From Stella humosa (GTDB taxonomy: Bacteria > Pseudomonadota > Alphaproteobacteria > ATCC43930 > Allostellaceae): DNA of 64,000 bases. The notes beneath the pieces were generated by a model. That model did no database searches and had not been told where the DNA came from. It worked only from the letters and a program-made list of their open reading frames with translations. The first letter of the stretch is position 1. Each line of letters starts with the position of its first letter. The position numbers were made by a program, and so were the translations under genes. Of this stretch, positions 47,929-56,469 are shown in pieces. The stretch is taken from NCBI RefSeq assembly GCF_006738645.1, contig NZ_AP019700.1:570001-634000 (forward strand), read 5' to 3'.

Positions 47929-47937
47929 GATACCAAG

Positions 47938-48774
47938 ATGGCGGTCATCAGCTGGACCGGGGCGAGCAATCTCGACCTGAAGATCCTGGGTCAGACGTTC
48001 GACTTCCGTTCGGACGTGCTGCAGATCTCGGACCCGTCGCTGCAGGCGAACCAGTTCGACCTGGTCGAGAACGGCACCGACCTGGTGATCGTGAAGTCGC
48101 GCGACGCGACGGGCGCGCCGCTGCCGGCCGCTTCGGTCACCTATGCCTACATCCCGAACATGCTCCTGCGCCAGGTCGGCGGCACGGACAGCTCGCCCGT
48201 CAGCTCGAACATCGTGCTGTCGAACGGCGGCCAGCTCTACATCGGCGACCGGATCACCGACACGCTGACGGACGACGCCGGCAACGACGCCACTGCGCTG
48301 TCGACGCAGCTCCAGTCGGTGCAGGTGTGGGGCCTCGGTGGCGCCGACACGATCTCGACGGGTGACGGTGCGGACCGCGTCTATGGCAACACGGGTGCGG
48401 ACAGCATCAGCGGTGGTGCCGGCAACGACAGCATCTATGGCGGCCAGGAGAACGACACGGTCTCCGGCGGCGGCGGCAACGACAACGTCGCTGGCGACGC
48501 CGGCAACGACCAGGTCAATGGCGGCTCGGGCAACGACATCCTGTACGGCGGTGCCGGCAACGACGTCATCGACCCGGATACCGGCAACGACACGATCTTC
48601 GCCGGCAACGGCAACGACACCGTGACGGTCGGCGACAGCGACACCGGCAACAAGCTTATCTACATGGATAAGCTGCAGGACTATGTGAACATCATCTCGA
48701 CCACGGGCGACCATGTCGTCTATCTGGGCGAGAACAACGATATCGCCGAACTCGAAGCCAACTCGGGCGACATC
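47938..48774 (+). repeat. Near-identical 837-bp tract shared with RTX copy 3 (first copy)
   Basis: This segment matches 50021-50857 at an offset of 2083 bp. By eye there are about 11 differences, five of them in the first 50 bases, and only one changes an amino acid (codon 7). Similarity falls sharply at both ends: upstream the leaders are unrelated, and downstream the coding sequences diverge. This is the pattern of recent duplication followed by divergence, or of gene conversion. Confidence 0.9.
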
Positions 48775-49824
48775 TACGTCCATGGCGATGGCGGCAACGA
48801 CGAGATCTATGCCCAGAACTCCGGCTCCGACACGCTGGACGGCGGCAACGACGACGACATCGTCGCGATCCTGAACGGTTCGGTCGGCAAGAAGACGCTG
48901 ATCGGCGGCTTCGGAGACGATGAGATCTCGGTCGAGGACAGCTCGGGCAACGCCAACGACCAGATCCTGCCGAACACGCAGGTGACCGTGTCGGGCGGCG
49001 AGGGCGACGACGAGATCTACTATAATCGTGGCCTGTTCATCACTGACGCCAACGACGGCGGCACGGACGACGACTACATCTCGTTCGTCGGCCCGACCGT
49101 CCTGACGCTGCGGGACCAGTCCCTCCAGAACATCGAGACGGTGGAGTTCAGCCACGAGAGCGACCATGTCGTTTTCTCCGACGGCAACGTCGCTGCCGGC
49201 GGGACGCTCACCATCATCGGGATCCGTGGCAAGGCCGGCGACATCTTCGACGGCCACCGGGAAACCGACGGCAGCTTCGTGATGTTCGGCGGCGACGCCG
49301 GCGACACCCTTACCGGGGGCGCAAGGAACGACACGCTGGAGGGTGGATTTGGCCGGGACCTGCTCTCGGGCGGCGGCGGGGCCGACCAGTTCGTGTTCGA
49401 CATCGAATGGAACTACGACGCCGACAGCGACGTGCTCGCGGACTTCACGGGCGGCCTGGACAGGATGGTCTTCAACGGCAACGCCTTCGGCGGCATGTCG
49501 GCGGTCGACGGCTACAAGGGCACGAGCGGTGCGGGTGCCACGGCCAACGACAACCTGATGATCGCGACCGGCCAGGGCTACTCCACCCTGACGCAGTTCG
49601 ACAGCTTCTTGTCCGAAGGGGTAGCGGCCAACGGCAAGCCCGGCTTCTACATCTTCTTCAACACCAGCACGAACCGGGCCGAGATGTACTTCGACACGGA
49701 CATGACCAGCACGGATGGCGCCGTGCTGGTCGCGACCTTCAACAACATCACGGCGGTCAGCCAGCTCGACAAGCTGAACGAGGGTGCTGGCGGCCACAAT
49801 TCTGGTGACTTCGTCATCCTCTGA
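47938..49824 (+). CDS. RTX calcium-binding secreted protein, copy 2
   Basis: This 628-residue cysteine-free paralogue has the same plan as copy 1: N-terminal domain (1-130), RTX block about 135-233 with units such as GGAGNDSIYGG and GDAGNDQVNGGSG, a beta-rich middle, a short second repeat cluster about 450-480 (weaker than in copy 1) and a C-terminus ending HNSGDFVIL. Residues 1-279 equal those of copy 3 except Thr7 versus Asn7, and their DNA differs at only about a dozen sites. After GDI at 277-279 the two diverge. No signal peptide is present, so type I secretion is expected. The gene has its own promoter-like region and terminator. Confidence 0.88.
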   Translation: MAVISWTGASNLDLKILGQTFDFRSDVLQISDPSLQANQFDLVENGTDLVIVKSRDATGAPLPAASVTYAYIPNMLLRQVGGTDSSPVSSNIVLSNGGQLYIGDRITDTLTDDAGNDATALSTQLQSVQVWGLGGADTISTGDGADRVYGNTGADSISGGAGNDSIYGGQENDTVSGGGGNDNVAGDAGNDQVNGGSGNDILYGGAGNDVIDPDTGNDTIFAGNGNDTVTVGDSDTGNKLIYMDKLQDYVNIISTTGDHVVYLGENNDIAELEANSGDIYVHGDGGNDEIYAQNSGSDTLDGGNDDDIVAILNGSVGKKTLIGGFGDDEISVEDSSGNANDQILPNTQVTVSGGEGDDEIYYNRGLFITDANDGGTDDDYISFVGPTVLTLRDQSLQNIETVEFSHESDHVVFSDGNVAAGGTLTIIGIRGKAGDIFDGHRETDGSFVMFGGDAGDTLTGGARNDTLEGGFGRDLLSGGGGADQFVFDIEWNYDADSDVLADFTGGLDRMVFNGNAFGGMSAVDGYKGTSGAGATANDNLMIATGQGYSTLTQFDSFLSEGVAANGKPGFYIFFNTSTNRAEMYFDTDMTSTDGAVLVATFNNITAVSQLDKLNEGAGGHNSGDFVIL

Positions 49825-49850
49825 TCGGCAATATCGAACCGGTCGCCACC

Positions 49851-49878
49851 CGGGCCGGGGGAAAAATCCCCCGGCCCG
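49851..49878 (+). terminator. Terminator after RTX gene 2
   Basis: CGGGCCGGGGG and CCCCCGGCCCG form an 11-bp perfect stem with loop aaaaat, followed by TCATTTT, 27 bp after the stop codon. Confidence 0.85.
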
Positions 49879-49913
49879 TCATTTTAGGGTAGTGGAGCGG
49901 TTGGCGAATTCAC

Positions 49914-49940
49914 TTGAAGGCCGCGGCCGGCGGCGATAAT
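49914..49940 (+). promoter_or_regulatory. Candidate promoter of RTX gene 3
   Basis: TTGAAG (49914-49919) and GATAAT (49935-49940) are separated by 15 bp, slightly short. They lie after the terminator of RTX gene 2 and about 80 bp before the ATG of copy 3. The -10 and its flank (gataatttt) stand out in GC-rich DNA. Confidence 0.35.
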
Positions 49941-50020
49941 TTTGCGGTTGATTTCGCGGGGGGTGGGCGGTTGCGGGTGCAGCCGCGGGCGCACCCGTCT
50001 GCACGAAGGGGGCTATGGAC

Positions 50021-50857
50021 ATGGCAGTCATCAGTTGGAACGGGGCGAGCAATCTCGACCTCAAGATTCTGGGTCAGACGTTCGACTTCCGTTCGGACGT
50101 GCTGCAGATCTCGGACCCGTCGCTGCAGGCGAACCAGTTCGACCTGGTCGAGAACGGCACCGACCTGGTGATCGTGAAGTCGCGCGACGCGACGGGCGCG
50201 CCGCTGCCGGCCGCCTCGGTCACCTATGCCTACATCCCGAACATGCTGCTGCGCCAGGTCGGCGGCACGGACAGCTCGCCGGTCAGCTCGAACATCGTGC
50301 TGTCGAACGGCGGCCAGCTCTACATCGGCGACCGGATCACCGACACGCTGACGGACGACGCCGGCAACGACGCCACTGCGCTGTCGACGCAGCTCCAGTC
50401 GGTGCAGGTGTGGGGCCTCGGTGGCGCCGACACGATCTCGACGGGTGACGGTGCGGACCGCGTCTATGGCAACACGGGTGCGGACAGCATCAGCGGTGGT
50501 GCCGGCAACGACAGCATCTATGGCGGCCAGGAGAACGACACGGTCTCCGGCGGCGGCGGCAACGACAACGTCGCTGGCGACGCCGGCAACGACCAGGTCA
50601 ATGGCGGCTCGGGCAACGACATCCTGTACGGCGGCGCCGGCAACGACGTCATCGACCCGGATACCGGCAACGACACGATCTTCGCCGGCAACGGCAACGA
50701 CACCGTGACGGTCGGCGACAGCGACACCGGCAACAAGCTTATCTACATGGATAAGCTGCAGGACTATGTGAACATCATCTCGACCACGGGCGACCATGTC
50801 GTCTATCTGGGCGAGAACAACGACATCGCCGAGCTCGAAGCCAACTCGGGCGACATC
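50021..50857 (+). repeat. Near-identical 837-bp tract shared with RTX copy 2 (second copy)
   Basis: This is the partner of 47938-48774. It covers the N-terminal domain and the whole first calcium-repeat block; the boundary falls at the codons for ANSGDI. Copy 1 is clearly more distant over the same region, so copies 2 and 3 have been homogenised or duplicated later than the split from copy 1. Confidence 0.9.
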
Positions 50858-51922
50858 CAGGTGTTCGGCCAGGATGGCAACGACGAGATCTATGCCCAGA
50901 ACTCCGGCTCCGACACGCTCGACGGCGGCAACGACGACGACGATATCCTGGTCGGCAACGGTTCGGTCGGCGACAAGGTGCTGATCGGCGGCTTCGGCGA
51001 CGACAATATCTATGTCTCCGATACGTCGGGCTTCGCCGATGACCAGATCCTGCCGAATACCCACGTGACCGTGTCGGGTGGCGAGGGCGAGGATTTCGTC
51101 GGTTACAATCGTGGCCTGTTCATCACCGACGCCAATGACGGCGGCACCGACGACGACACGATCCAGTTCCTGCAGCAGACGATCCTGACGCTGCGCGACA
51201 AGTCGATCGAGAACTTCGAGACGGTGTCGTTCAGCTACTATTCCGGCGACCGCGTGATCTTCGCCGACGGCAACGTCGCGTCGGGTGCGTCCATGGACGT
51301 CTACGGCAATGGCGGCGAGGATTACCTCGATGCCGGCCGCGAGACCAATGGCACCTACGTCCTGTTCGGCGGCGAGGATTCCGACACCCTGATCGGCGGC
51401 GCCAAGAACGACACGCTGGTCGGCGGCGAGGATACCGACCTGCTGACGGGCGGTGCGGGCAAGGACCAGTTCGTGTTCGAGGACGGCGACTTCGCCGACA
51501 CGATCAGCCCCTACTACCCGGAGCCGGACGTCCTGCAGGACTTCACGGGCGGCACGGACCAGGCGATCTTCAACGGCAATGCCTTCGGCGGCGTGTCGGC
51601 GATCGACGGCTACAAGGGCACGACGGGCGTCGGCGCCAGCGCCAACGACAACCTGTTGATCGCCACCGGCCAGGGCTACTCGACCATCACGCAGTTCGAC
51701 ACGTTCCTGTCGGAAGGGGCCGCGGACAACAACAAGCCCGGCTTCTACATCTTCTTCAACACCAGCGCGAACCGTGCGGAGATGTACTTCGACACGGACA
51801 TGACGAGCACGGCCGGCGCGATCCTGATCGCGACCTTCAACAACATCACGGCGGTCAGCCAGCTCGACAAGCTGAACGAAGGCCCGACCGGCAACAACTC
51901 CGGCGACTTCGTCATCATCTGA
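50021..51922 (+). CDS. RTX calcium-binding secreted protein, copy 3
   Basis: This 633-residue cysteine-free paralogue has an N-terminal domain and RTX block (1-279) practically identical to copy 2. The middle is its own, and a second repeat cluster (LFGGEDSDTLIGG, then LVGGEDTDLLTGG) lies at about 448-480. An insertion with ISPYYPEPD precedes the shared C-terminus, which ends NNSGDFVII. The ATG at 50021 is preferred to 50015 because the aaggggg ribosome site is then 8 bp away and the start aligns with copies 1 and 2. It should be exported by a type I system encoded elsewhere. S-layer, adhesin or matrix function is inferred; no enzyme domain is recognisable. Confidence 0.88.
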   Translation: MAVISWNGASNLDLKILGQTFDFRSDVLQISDPSLQANQFDLVENGTDLVIVKSRDATGAPLPAASVTYAYIPNMLLRQVGGTDSSPVSSNIVLSNGGQLYIGDRITDTLTDDAGNDATALSTQLQSVQVWGLGGADTISTGDGADRVYGNTGADSISGGAGNDSIYGGQENDTVSGGGGNDNVAGDAGNDQVNGGSGNDILYGGAGNDVIDPDTGNDTIFAGNGNDTVTVGDSDTGNKLIYMDKLQDYVNIISTTGDHVVYLGENNDIAELEANSGDIQVFGQDGNDEIYAQNSGSDTLDGGNDDDDILVGNGSVGDKVLIGGFGDDNIYVSDTSGFADDQILPNTHVTVSGGEGEDFVGYNRGLFITDANDGGTDDDTIQFLQQTILTLRDKSIENFETVSFSYYSGDRVIFADGNVASGASMDVYGNGGEDYLDAGRETNGTYVLFGGEDSDTLIGGAKNDTLVGGEDTDLLTGGAGKDQFVFEDGDFADTISPYYPEPDVLQDFTGGTDQAIFNGNAFGGVSAIDGYKGTTGVGASANDNLLIATGQGYSTITQFDTFLSEGAADNNKPGFYIFFNTSANRAEMYFDTDMTSTAGAILIATFNNITAVSQLDKLNEGPTGNNSGDFVII

Positions 51923-51939
51923 TCCAAGGCCCAAGCAGT

Positions 51940-51971
51940 AAGGCCCGGGGGAGCGATCCCCCGGGCCTTTT
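51940..51971 (+). terminator. Rho-independent terminator after RTX gene 3
   Basis: AAGGCCCGGGGG and CCCCCGGGCCTT pair perfectly over 12 bp with loop agcgat and run into TTTT. It begins 17 bp after the stop codon and is the most canonical terminator in the window. Confidence 0.92.
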
Positions 51972-52028
51972 CTGCTTTACGGCCGGCCTCCGCGGGCCGG
52001 CGCGCGCAATGGCCAGCCGGCGTAATGG

Positions 52029-52700
52029 TCAGGCGGCGAGGTGCTGGGCGAAGAAGGCCTGGGTCCGCTCCCACGCCTGCTCGGCGCAGGCCGGGGTGAA
52101 GTCCTTGCGCTCGTCGCAGGCAAAGCCGTGTCCGGCGGGATAGATGTGGATTTCCACCGCCGGCTGGGCGCGCGCGATCTTCAGCACGTCGGCCATCGGG
52201 ATGCCGCCGTCGCGATCGCCGAAATGCAGCATGGTGGGCACCTTCGGCGCCTCGCCCAGGAAGGGGACGATCTGCCCGCCGTAATAGCCGACCGCGGCCG
52301 CGACCGGCAGCCGGGCGGCGGCCAGGTAGGAGACCGAGCCACCCCAGCAGAAGCCGACCGAGCCCACCTTCAGCCCCTCGCCGGCCAGCAGGGCGACAGC
52401 GGCACCGATGTCGGCCACCACCGCGTTCCAGTCGGTCTTGGCGCGGATGTCGCGCCCGGCGGCGATGTCGTCCGGCTCGTAGCCCAGCGCCACGCCGCGT
52501 TCCACCCGGTCGAAGAGGGCGGGGCAGACGGCGGCATACCCGGCCGCGGCATAGCGGTCGGTCACGTTGCGCATGTGCTGGTTGACCCCGAATATCTCCT
52601 GGATCACCACGATGCCGGCCTTGGGCTTGCCCGCAGGGTCGGCGCGATAGGCGGCCAGCTTGTGGCCGTCCTTGGCCGTAAGTTCGATGTCCTTGCCCAT
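52029..52700 (-). CDS. Dienelactone hydrolase family protein
   Basis: The product is a 223-residue alpha/beta hydrolase. The nucleophile is Cys in VGFCWGGSVSY, the Asp is in HFGDRDGGIPM and the His in YPAGHGFACDERKDF, the classic Cys-Asp-His triad of dienelactone hydrolases. IVVIQEIFGVNQHMRNVTDR is the N-terminal family motif. The ATG at 52700 follows an aaggagag ribosome site. It is the last of four co-directional genes, downstream of three M20 peptidases with a 23-bp gap. Carboxymethylenebutenolidase or a related esterase activity is likely; no other ring-cleavage genes are near. Confidence 0.92.
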   Translation of the reverse strand: MGKDIELTAKDGHKLAAYRADPAGKPKAGIVVIQEIFGVNQHMRNVTDRYAAAGYAAVCPALFDRVERGVALGYEPDDIAAGRDIRAKTDWNAVVADIGAAVALLAGEGLKVGSVGFCWGGSVSYLAAARLPVAAAVGYYGGQIVPFLGEAPKVPTMLHFGDRDGGIPMADVLKIARAQPAVEIHIYPAGHGFACDERKDFTPACAEQAWERTQAFFAQHLAA

Positions 52701-52723
52701 GGGGCTCTCCTTGGTTGGGGTCT

Positions 52724-53908
52724 TCAGGCGGCCGGCTGGCCGAGCTTGGCCTCGACCAGGCGCGCGAACAGCGTGGCGCCCAGCGGCAGCACCTCGTCGT
52801 TGAAGTCGTAGCCGGGGTTGTGGACCTCGCAACTGCCGCCGGAATCCCCGGACCCGCCCTGGCCGGTCAGGATGAAGGCGCCCGGAACGGCGTTCAGCAT
52901 GTAGGAGAAATCCTCCGACCCCATGACGAGCGCGCCGTTGCGGTTCACGTTCTCCTCGCCCACGAGGGACGCGGCCACGTCGGCGATGAAGTTCGTCTCG
53001 TCCGGGTTGTTCACCAGCGGCGGGTAGCCCTGGCGGATGTCGCAGACGGCCGTGGCGCCGTAGGCGCCGGCGATCTGTGTCGCCACCCGCTCCAGCGAGC
53101 GCATCAGGGTCTGCATCACCTCGGGCTTGAAGGCGCGGATGGTGCCGCGCAGGACGGCCGTCTCGGGGATGACGTTGTAGGCGTCGCCGGCATGGATCTG
53201 GGTGATGCTGAGGACGGCCGGGTCGTGCGGCGACAGCGTGCGCGAGCGGATGGTCTGGGCCGCGGTCACGATGTGCGAGGCGACGACAACCGGGTCGATG
53301 CCGGATTCGGGCCGCGCGCCGTGGGCGCCCTTGCCCTTGATGGTGATGTCGAAGCTGCCGGCACCCGCCATCATCGGGCCGGGGCGGATCTGGAACTTGC
53401 CGACCGGCAGGCTCGGGCGGTTGTGCATGCCGAAGACGGAATCGCAGGGGAACTTCTGGAACAGCCCCTCCTCGACCATCACCCGGCCGCCGCCCGGCCC
53501 TTCCTCGGCCGGCTGGAAGATGAAGTGGACGGTGCCCTGGAACTTGCGCGTCTCGGCCAGGTAGCGGGCGGCCGTCAGCAGCATGGCGGTGTGCCCGTCA
53601 TGGCCGCAGCCATGCATCTTGCCCTTGTGGGTGGAGCGGTGGGCGAAGGTGTTGGTCTCCTCCATCGGCAGCGCGTCCATGTCGGCGCGCAGGCCGATGG
53701 AGTTCGGGCTGTTGCCGACGCGGATGGTGCCGACGACGCCGGTCTTGGCGATGCCGGTCGTCACCTCGCAGCCATAGGACCGCAGCTTCTCGGCGACGAT
53801 GGCGCTGGTGCGCTCCTCCTCGAAGGCCAGTTCGGGATGGGCATGGATGTCGCGGCGGACGGCCGTCATCTCTTCGTGCCAGCCGGCGATGATGGGGTCG
53901 ATCTTCAT
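52724..53908 (-). CDS. M20 family amidohydrolase, tandem copy A
   Basis: This 394-residue M20D-type amidohydrolase is related to hippurate and N-acyl amino acid hydrolases. Metal ligands are in MHGCGHDGHTAMLL, FQPAEEGPGGG, FGMHNRPSLPVG and CEVHNPGYDFND. It removes acyl groups from amino acids or similar amides in the cytosol. The ATG at 53908 (MKIDPIIAGWHEEM) aligns with the starts of copies B and C. It is the most divergent of the three tandem paralogues and third in transcription order. Its Gly-Ser insertion (GQGGSGDSGGS) before the last histidine motif varies among the copies. Confidence 0.93.
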   Translation of the reverse strand: MKIDPIIAGWHEEMTAVRRDIHAHPELAFEEERTSAIVAEKLRSYGCEVTTGIAKTGVVGTIRVGNSPNSIGLRADMDALPMEETNTFAHRSTHKGKMHGCGHDGHTAMLLTAARYLAETRKFQGTVHFIFQPAEEGPGGGRVMVEEGLFQKFPCDSVFGMHNRPSLPVGKFQIRPGPMMAGAGSFDITIKGKGAHGARPESGIDPVVVASHIVTAAQTIRSRTLSPHDPAVLSITQIHAGDAYNVIPETAVLRGTIRAFKPEVMQTLMRSLERVATQIAGAYGATAVCDIRQGYPPLVNNPDETNFIADVAASLVGEENVNRNGALVMGSEDFSYMLNAVPGAFILTGQGGSGDSGGSCEVHNPGYDFNDEVLPLGATLFARLVEAKLGQPAA

Positions 53909-53953
53909 GGGTTCGTTCCTTGTCAGGCGGCCCTGTTTCAGGCTGGTCAAGCT

Positions 53954-55156
53954 TCAGGCTGGCCGGGCGGCCAGCTTGGCCTCGACGAGGCGCGCGAACA
54001 GCGTGGCGCCCAGCGGCAGCAGGTCGTCGTTGAAATCGTAGCCCGGGTTGTGCAGCTCGCAGCCGCCCCCGCTGCCCATATGGCCACTGCCGCTGTGCCC
54101 GCCGCCCTGGCCGGACAGGATGAAGGCGCCGGGGACGGCCTCCAGCATGTAGGAGAAATCCTCCGAGCCCATCACCCGCGGCCCGTTGCGCTGCACGTTC
54201 TCCTCGCCCACCAGCGACACGGCGACGTCGGCCATGAAGGCGGCCTCCTTGGCGTCGTTCACCAGCGGTGGATAGCCCCGGCGGATGTTGGGCACCGCCT
54301 CGGCGCCGAAGGCGGCCGCCACCTCGCGCGCGACCCGCGAGAGCGCGGTCGTGACGGCCTCGCGCACCTCGTTGCTGTAGCAGCGCAGGGTGCCGCGCAG
54401 CACCGCCGTCTCCGGGATGACGTTGTAGGCGTCGCCCGCATGGATCTGGGTGATGCTGAGGACGACCGGGTCGTGCGGGCTGGTGTTGCGCGACACGATG
54501 GTCTGGGCCGCACCCACGATGTGGGCCGCCACCACCACCGGGTCGATGCTGGATTCGGGCCGGGCGCCATGGCCGCCCTTGCCCTTGATGGCGATGTCGA
54601 AGCGGGTGCCGCCGGCCAGCATCGGCCCCGGCCGGATCGAGAACTGGCCGACCGGCAGGCTCGGCCGGTTGTGCATGGCAAAGACCGTGTCGCAGGGGAA
54701 CTTCTGGAACAGCCCCTCCTCGACCATCACCCGGCCGCCGCCGCCGCCCTCCTCGGCCGGCTGGAAGATCAGGTGCACGGTGCCCTGGAAGTTGCGGGTC
54801 TCGGCCAGGTACTTGGCCGCCCCCAGCAGCATGGTGGTGTGGCCGTCATGGCCGCAGCCATGCATCTTGCCCTTGTACTTCGAGGCATGCTCGAAGGTGT
54901 TGGTCTCCTGCATCGGCAGGCAGTCCATGTCGGCGCGCAGGCCGATGGAATCCGGGCTGTTGCCGACGCGGATGGTGCCGACGACGCCGGTCCTGGCCAA
55001 TCCGGTCGCGACCTCGCAGCCGAACTCGCGCAGCTTCTCGGCGACGATGGCGCTGGTGCGCTCCTCCTCGAAGCCCAGCTCCGGGTGGGCATGGATGTCG
55101 CGCCGCCAGCGCGTCATCTCGTCGTGGAAGGCGGCGATCCTTGGTTCGATATTCAT
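53954..55156 (-). CDS. M20 family amidohydrolase, tandem copy B
   Basis: The product is a 400-residue paralogue with the same metal motifs: MHGCGHDGHTTMLLGAAKYL, FQPAEEGGGGGRVMVEEG, MHNRPSLPVGQF and CELHNPGYDFND. The Gly/Ser/His insertion before the last motif is the longest of the three (GQGGGHSGSGHMGSGGG). It starts MNIEPRIAAFHDEMTRWRRD, nearly the same as copy C. Copies B and C are separated by 17 bp and copies A and B by 45 bp, so a single transcript is likely. All ligands are present in all copies, so each is probably active, perhaps on different acyl amino acids. Confidence 0.93.
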   Translation of the reverse strand: MNIEPRIAAFHDEMTRWRRDIHAHPELGFEEERTSAIVAEKLREFGCEVATGLARTGVVGTIRVGNSPDSIGLRADMDCLPMQETNTFEHASKYKGKMHGCGHDGHTTMLLGAAKYLAETRNFQGTVHLIFQPAEEGGGGGRVMVEEGLFQKFPCDTVFAMHNRPSLPVGQFSIRPGPMLAGGTRFDIAIKGKGGHGARPESSIDPVVVAAHIVGAAQTIVSRNTSPHDPVVLSITQIHAGDAYNVIPETAVLRGTLRCYSNEVREAVTTALSRVAREVAAAFGAEAVPNIRRGYPPLVNDAKEAAFMADVAVSLVGEENVQRNGPRVMGSEDFSYMLEAVPGAFILSGQGGGHSGSGHMGSGGGCELHNPGYDFNDDLLPLGATLFARLVEAKLAARPA

Positions 55157-55173
55157 CGCTGTGCCCTCCGGCG

Positions 55174-56367
55174 TCAGGCGGCGGCTTCGGTCGACAGCTT
55201 CTTCTCGACCAGGCGGGCGAACAGCGTGGCGCCCAGCGGCAGCACGTCGTCGTTGAAGTCGTAGCCGGGATTGTGGACTTCGCAGGACGTGTGGCCGCTT
55301 CCTGACGTGCCGCCGCCCTGGCCCAGCATGACGAAGGCGCCGGGCACGGCCTGCAGCATGTAGGAGAAATCCTCCGACCCCATGATGCGCGGGCCGTTGC
55401 GCTCGACATTCTCGGCCCCCACGATCTCGGTCGCGACGTCGGCCAGGAAGCCTGCCTCCTTCTCGTCGTTCACCAGCGGCGGGTAGCCGTCCTTGATGTC
55501 GACGATGGCCTCGGCGCCAAAGGCGCCGGCCATCTCGTGGGCGATGCGGGTGAAGGTGGCGCGCACCTGCTCGCGCGCCTGCTCGCTGAAGCAGCGGATG
55601 GTGCCGCGCAGGACGGCCGTCTCGGGGATGACGTTGTAGGCGTCGCCCGCATGGATCTGCGTCACGCTGAGGACGACCGGCTCGTGCGGGCTCATGGTGC
55701 GCGACACGATGCTCTGGGCGGCGGTCGCGATGTGGGCCGCCGTGATCACCGGGTCGATGCCGGTCTCGGGCTTGGCGCCGTGCGTGCCGCGGCCCTTCAC
55801 CGTGATGTCGAAGCGCATGCCACCGGCCAGCATCGGGCCGGGCCGGATCTGGAACTTGCCCGCCTCCAGCACCGGCCAGTTGTGCATGGCGAAGATGGCG
55901 TCGCACGGGAACTTCTCGAACAGCCCTTCCTCGACCATCACCCGGCCGCCGCCCTGGCCTTCCTCGGCCGGCTGGAAGATCAGGTGGACGGTGCCCTGGA
56001 AGTTGCGCGTCTCGGCCAGGTACTTGGCGGCACCCAGCAGCATGGTGGTGTGGCCGTCATGGCCGCAGCCATGCATCCGCCCCTTGAACTTCGAGGCATG
56101 GGCGAAGCTGTTCATCTCCTGCATCGGCAGGCAGTCCATGTCGGCCCGCAGCCCGACCGCGCGCGGGCTGTTGCCGACGCGGATGGTGCCGACGACGCCC
56201 GTCTTGGCGATGCCGGTCGTGACCTCGCAGCCATATTCCCTGAGCTCGCGGGCGACGATGGCGCTGGTGCGTTCCTCCTCGAAGCCAAGCTCGGGATGGG
56301 CGTGGATGTCACGCCGGATGCGGGTCAATTCCTCGTGCCAGGCGGCAATCCGCGGTTCGATGTTCAT
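55174..56367 (-). CDS. M20 family amidohydrolase, tandem copy C
   Basis: The product is a 397-residue paralogue and the first of the three in transcription order. Motifs are MHGCGHDGHTTMLL, FQPAEEGQGGGRVMVEEG, FAMHNWPVLEAGKF and CEVHNPGYDFND. The substitution WPVLEAG for RPSLPVG next to the metal His differs from the other copies and may change substrate choice. The ATG at 56367 follows a gggaatccc stretch; upstream lies a 417-bp region with a gene remnant on the other strand. No dedicated permease is adjacent. Confidence 0.93.
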   Translation of the reverse strand: MNIEPRIAAWHEELTRIRRDIHAHPELGFEEERTSAIVARELREYGCEVTTGIAKTGVVGTIRVGNSPRAVGLRADMDCLPMQEMNSFAHASKFKGRMHGCGHDGHTTMLLGAAKYLAETRNFQGTVHLIFQPAEEGQGGGRVMVEEGLFEKFPCDAIFAMHNWPVLEAGKFQIRPGPMLAGGMRFDITVKGRGTHGAKPETGIDPVITAAHIATAAQSIVSRTMSPHEPVVLSVTQIHAGDAYNVIPETAVLRGTIRCFSEQAREQVRATFTRIAHEMAGAFGAEAIVDIKDGYPPLVNDEKEAGFLADVATEIVGAENVERNGPRIMGSEDFSYMLQAVPGAFVMLGQGGGTSGSGHTSCEVHNPGYDFNDDVLPLGATLFARLVEKKLSTEAAA

Positions 56368-56469
56368 GGCTGGGATTCCCTTGGAAGGGGGTCGGAAGGG
56401 GAGTGGGCCGATGCTACCCCCTCATGCCGCCGCGGTCACGGGCTGCCGCGCGCACCGCGCCCGGGGCCT

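Noticed and set aside
45733-51934. Three long minus-strand open frames (about 720, 634 and 674 codons) lying antisense to the RTX genes
   Set aside because: They mirror the sense genes almost exactly and translate to Val/Ala/Asp-rich low-complexity sequence that comes from the GGxGxD codon pattern in GC-rich DNA. The sense frames have RTX motifs, ribosome sites and terminators.
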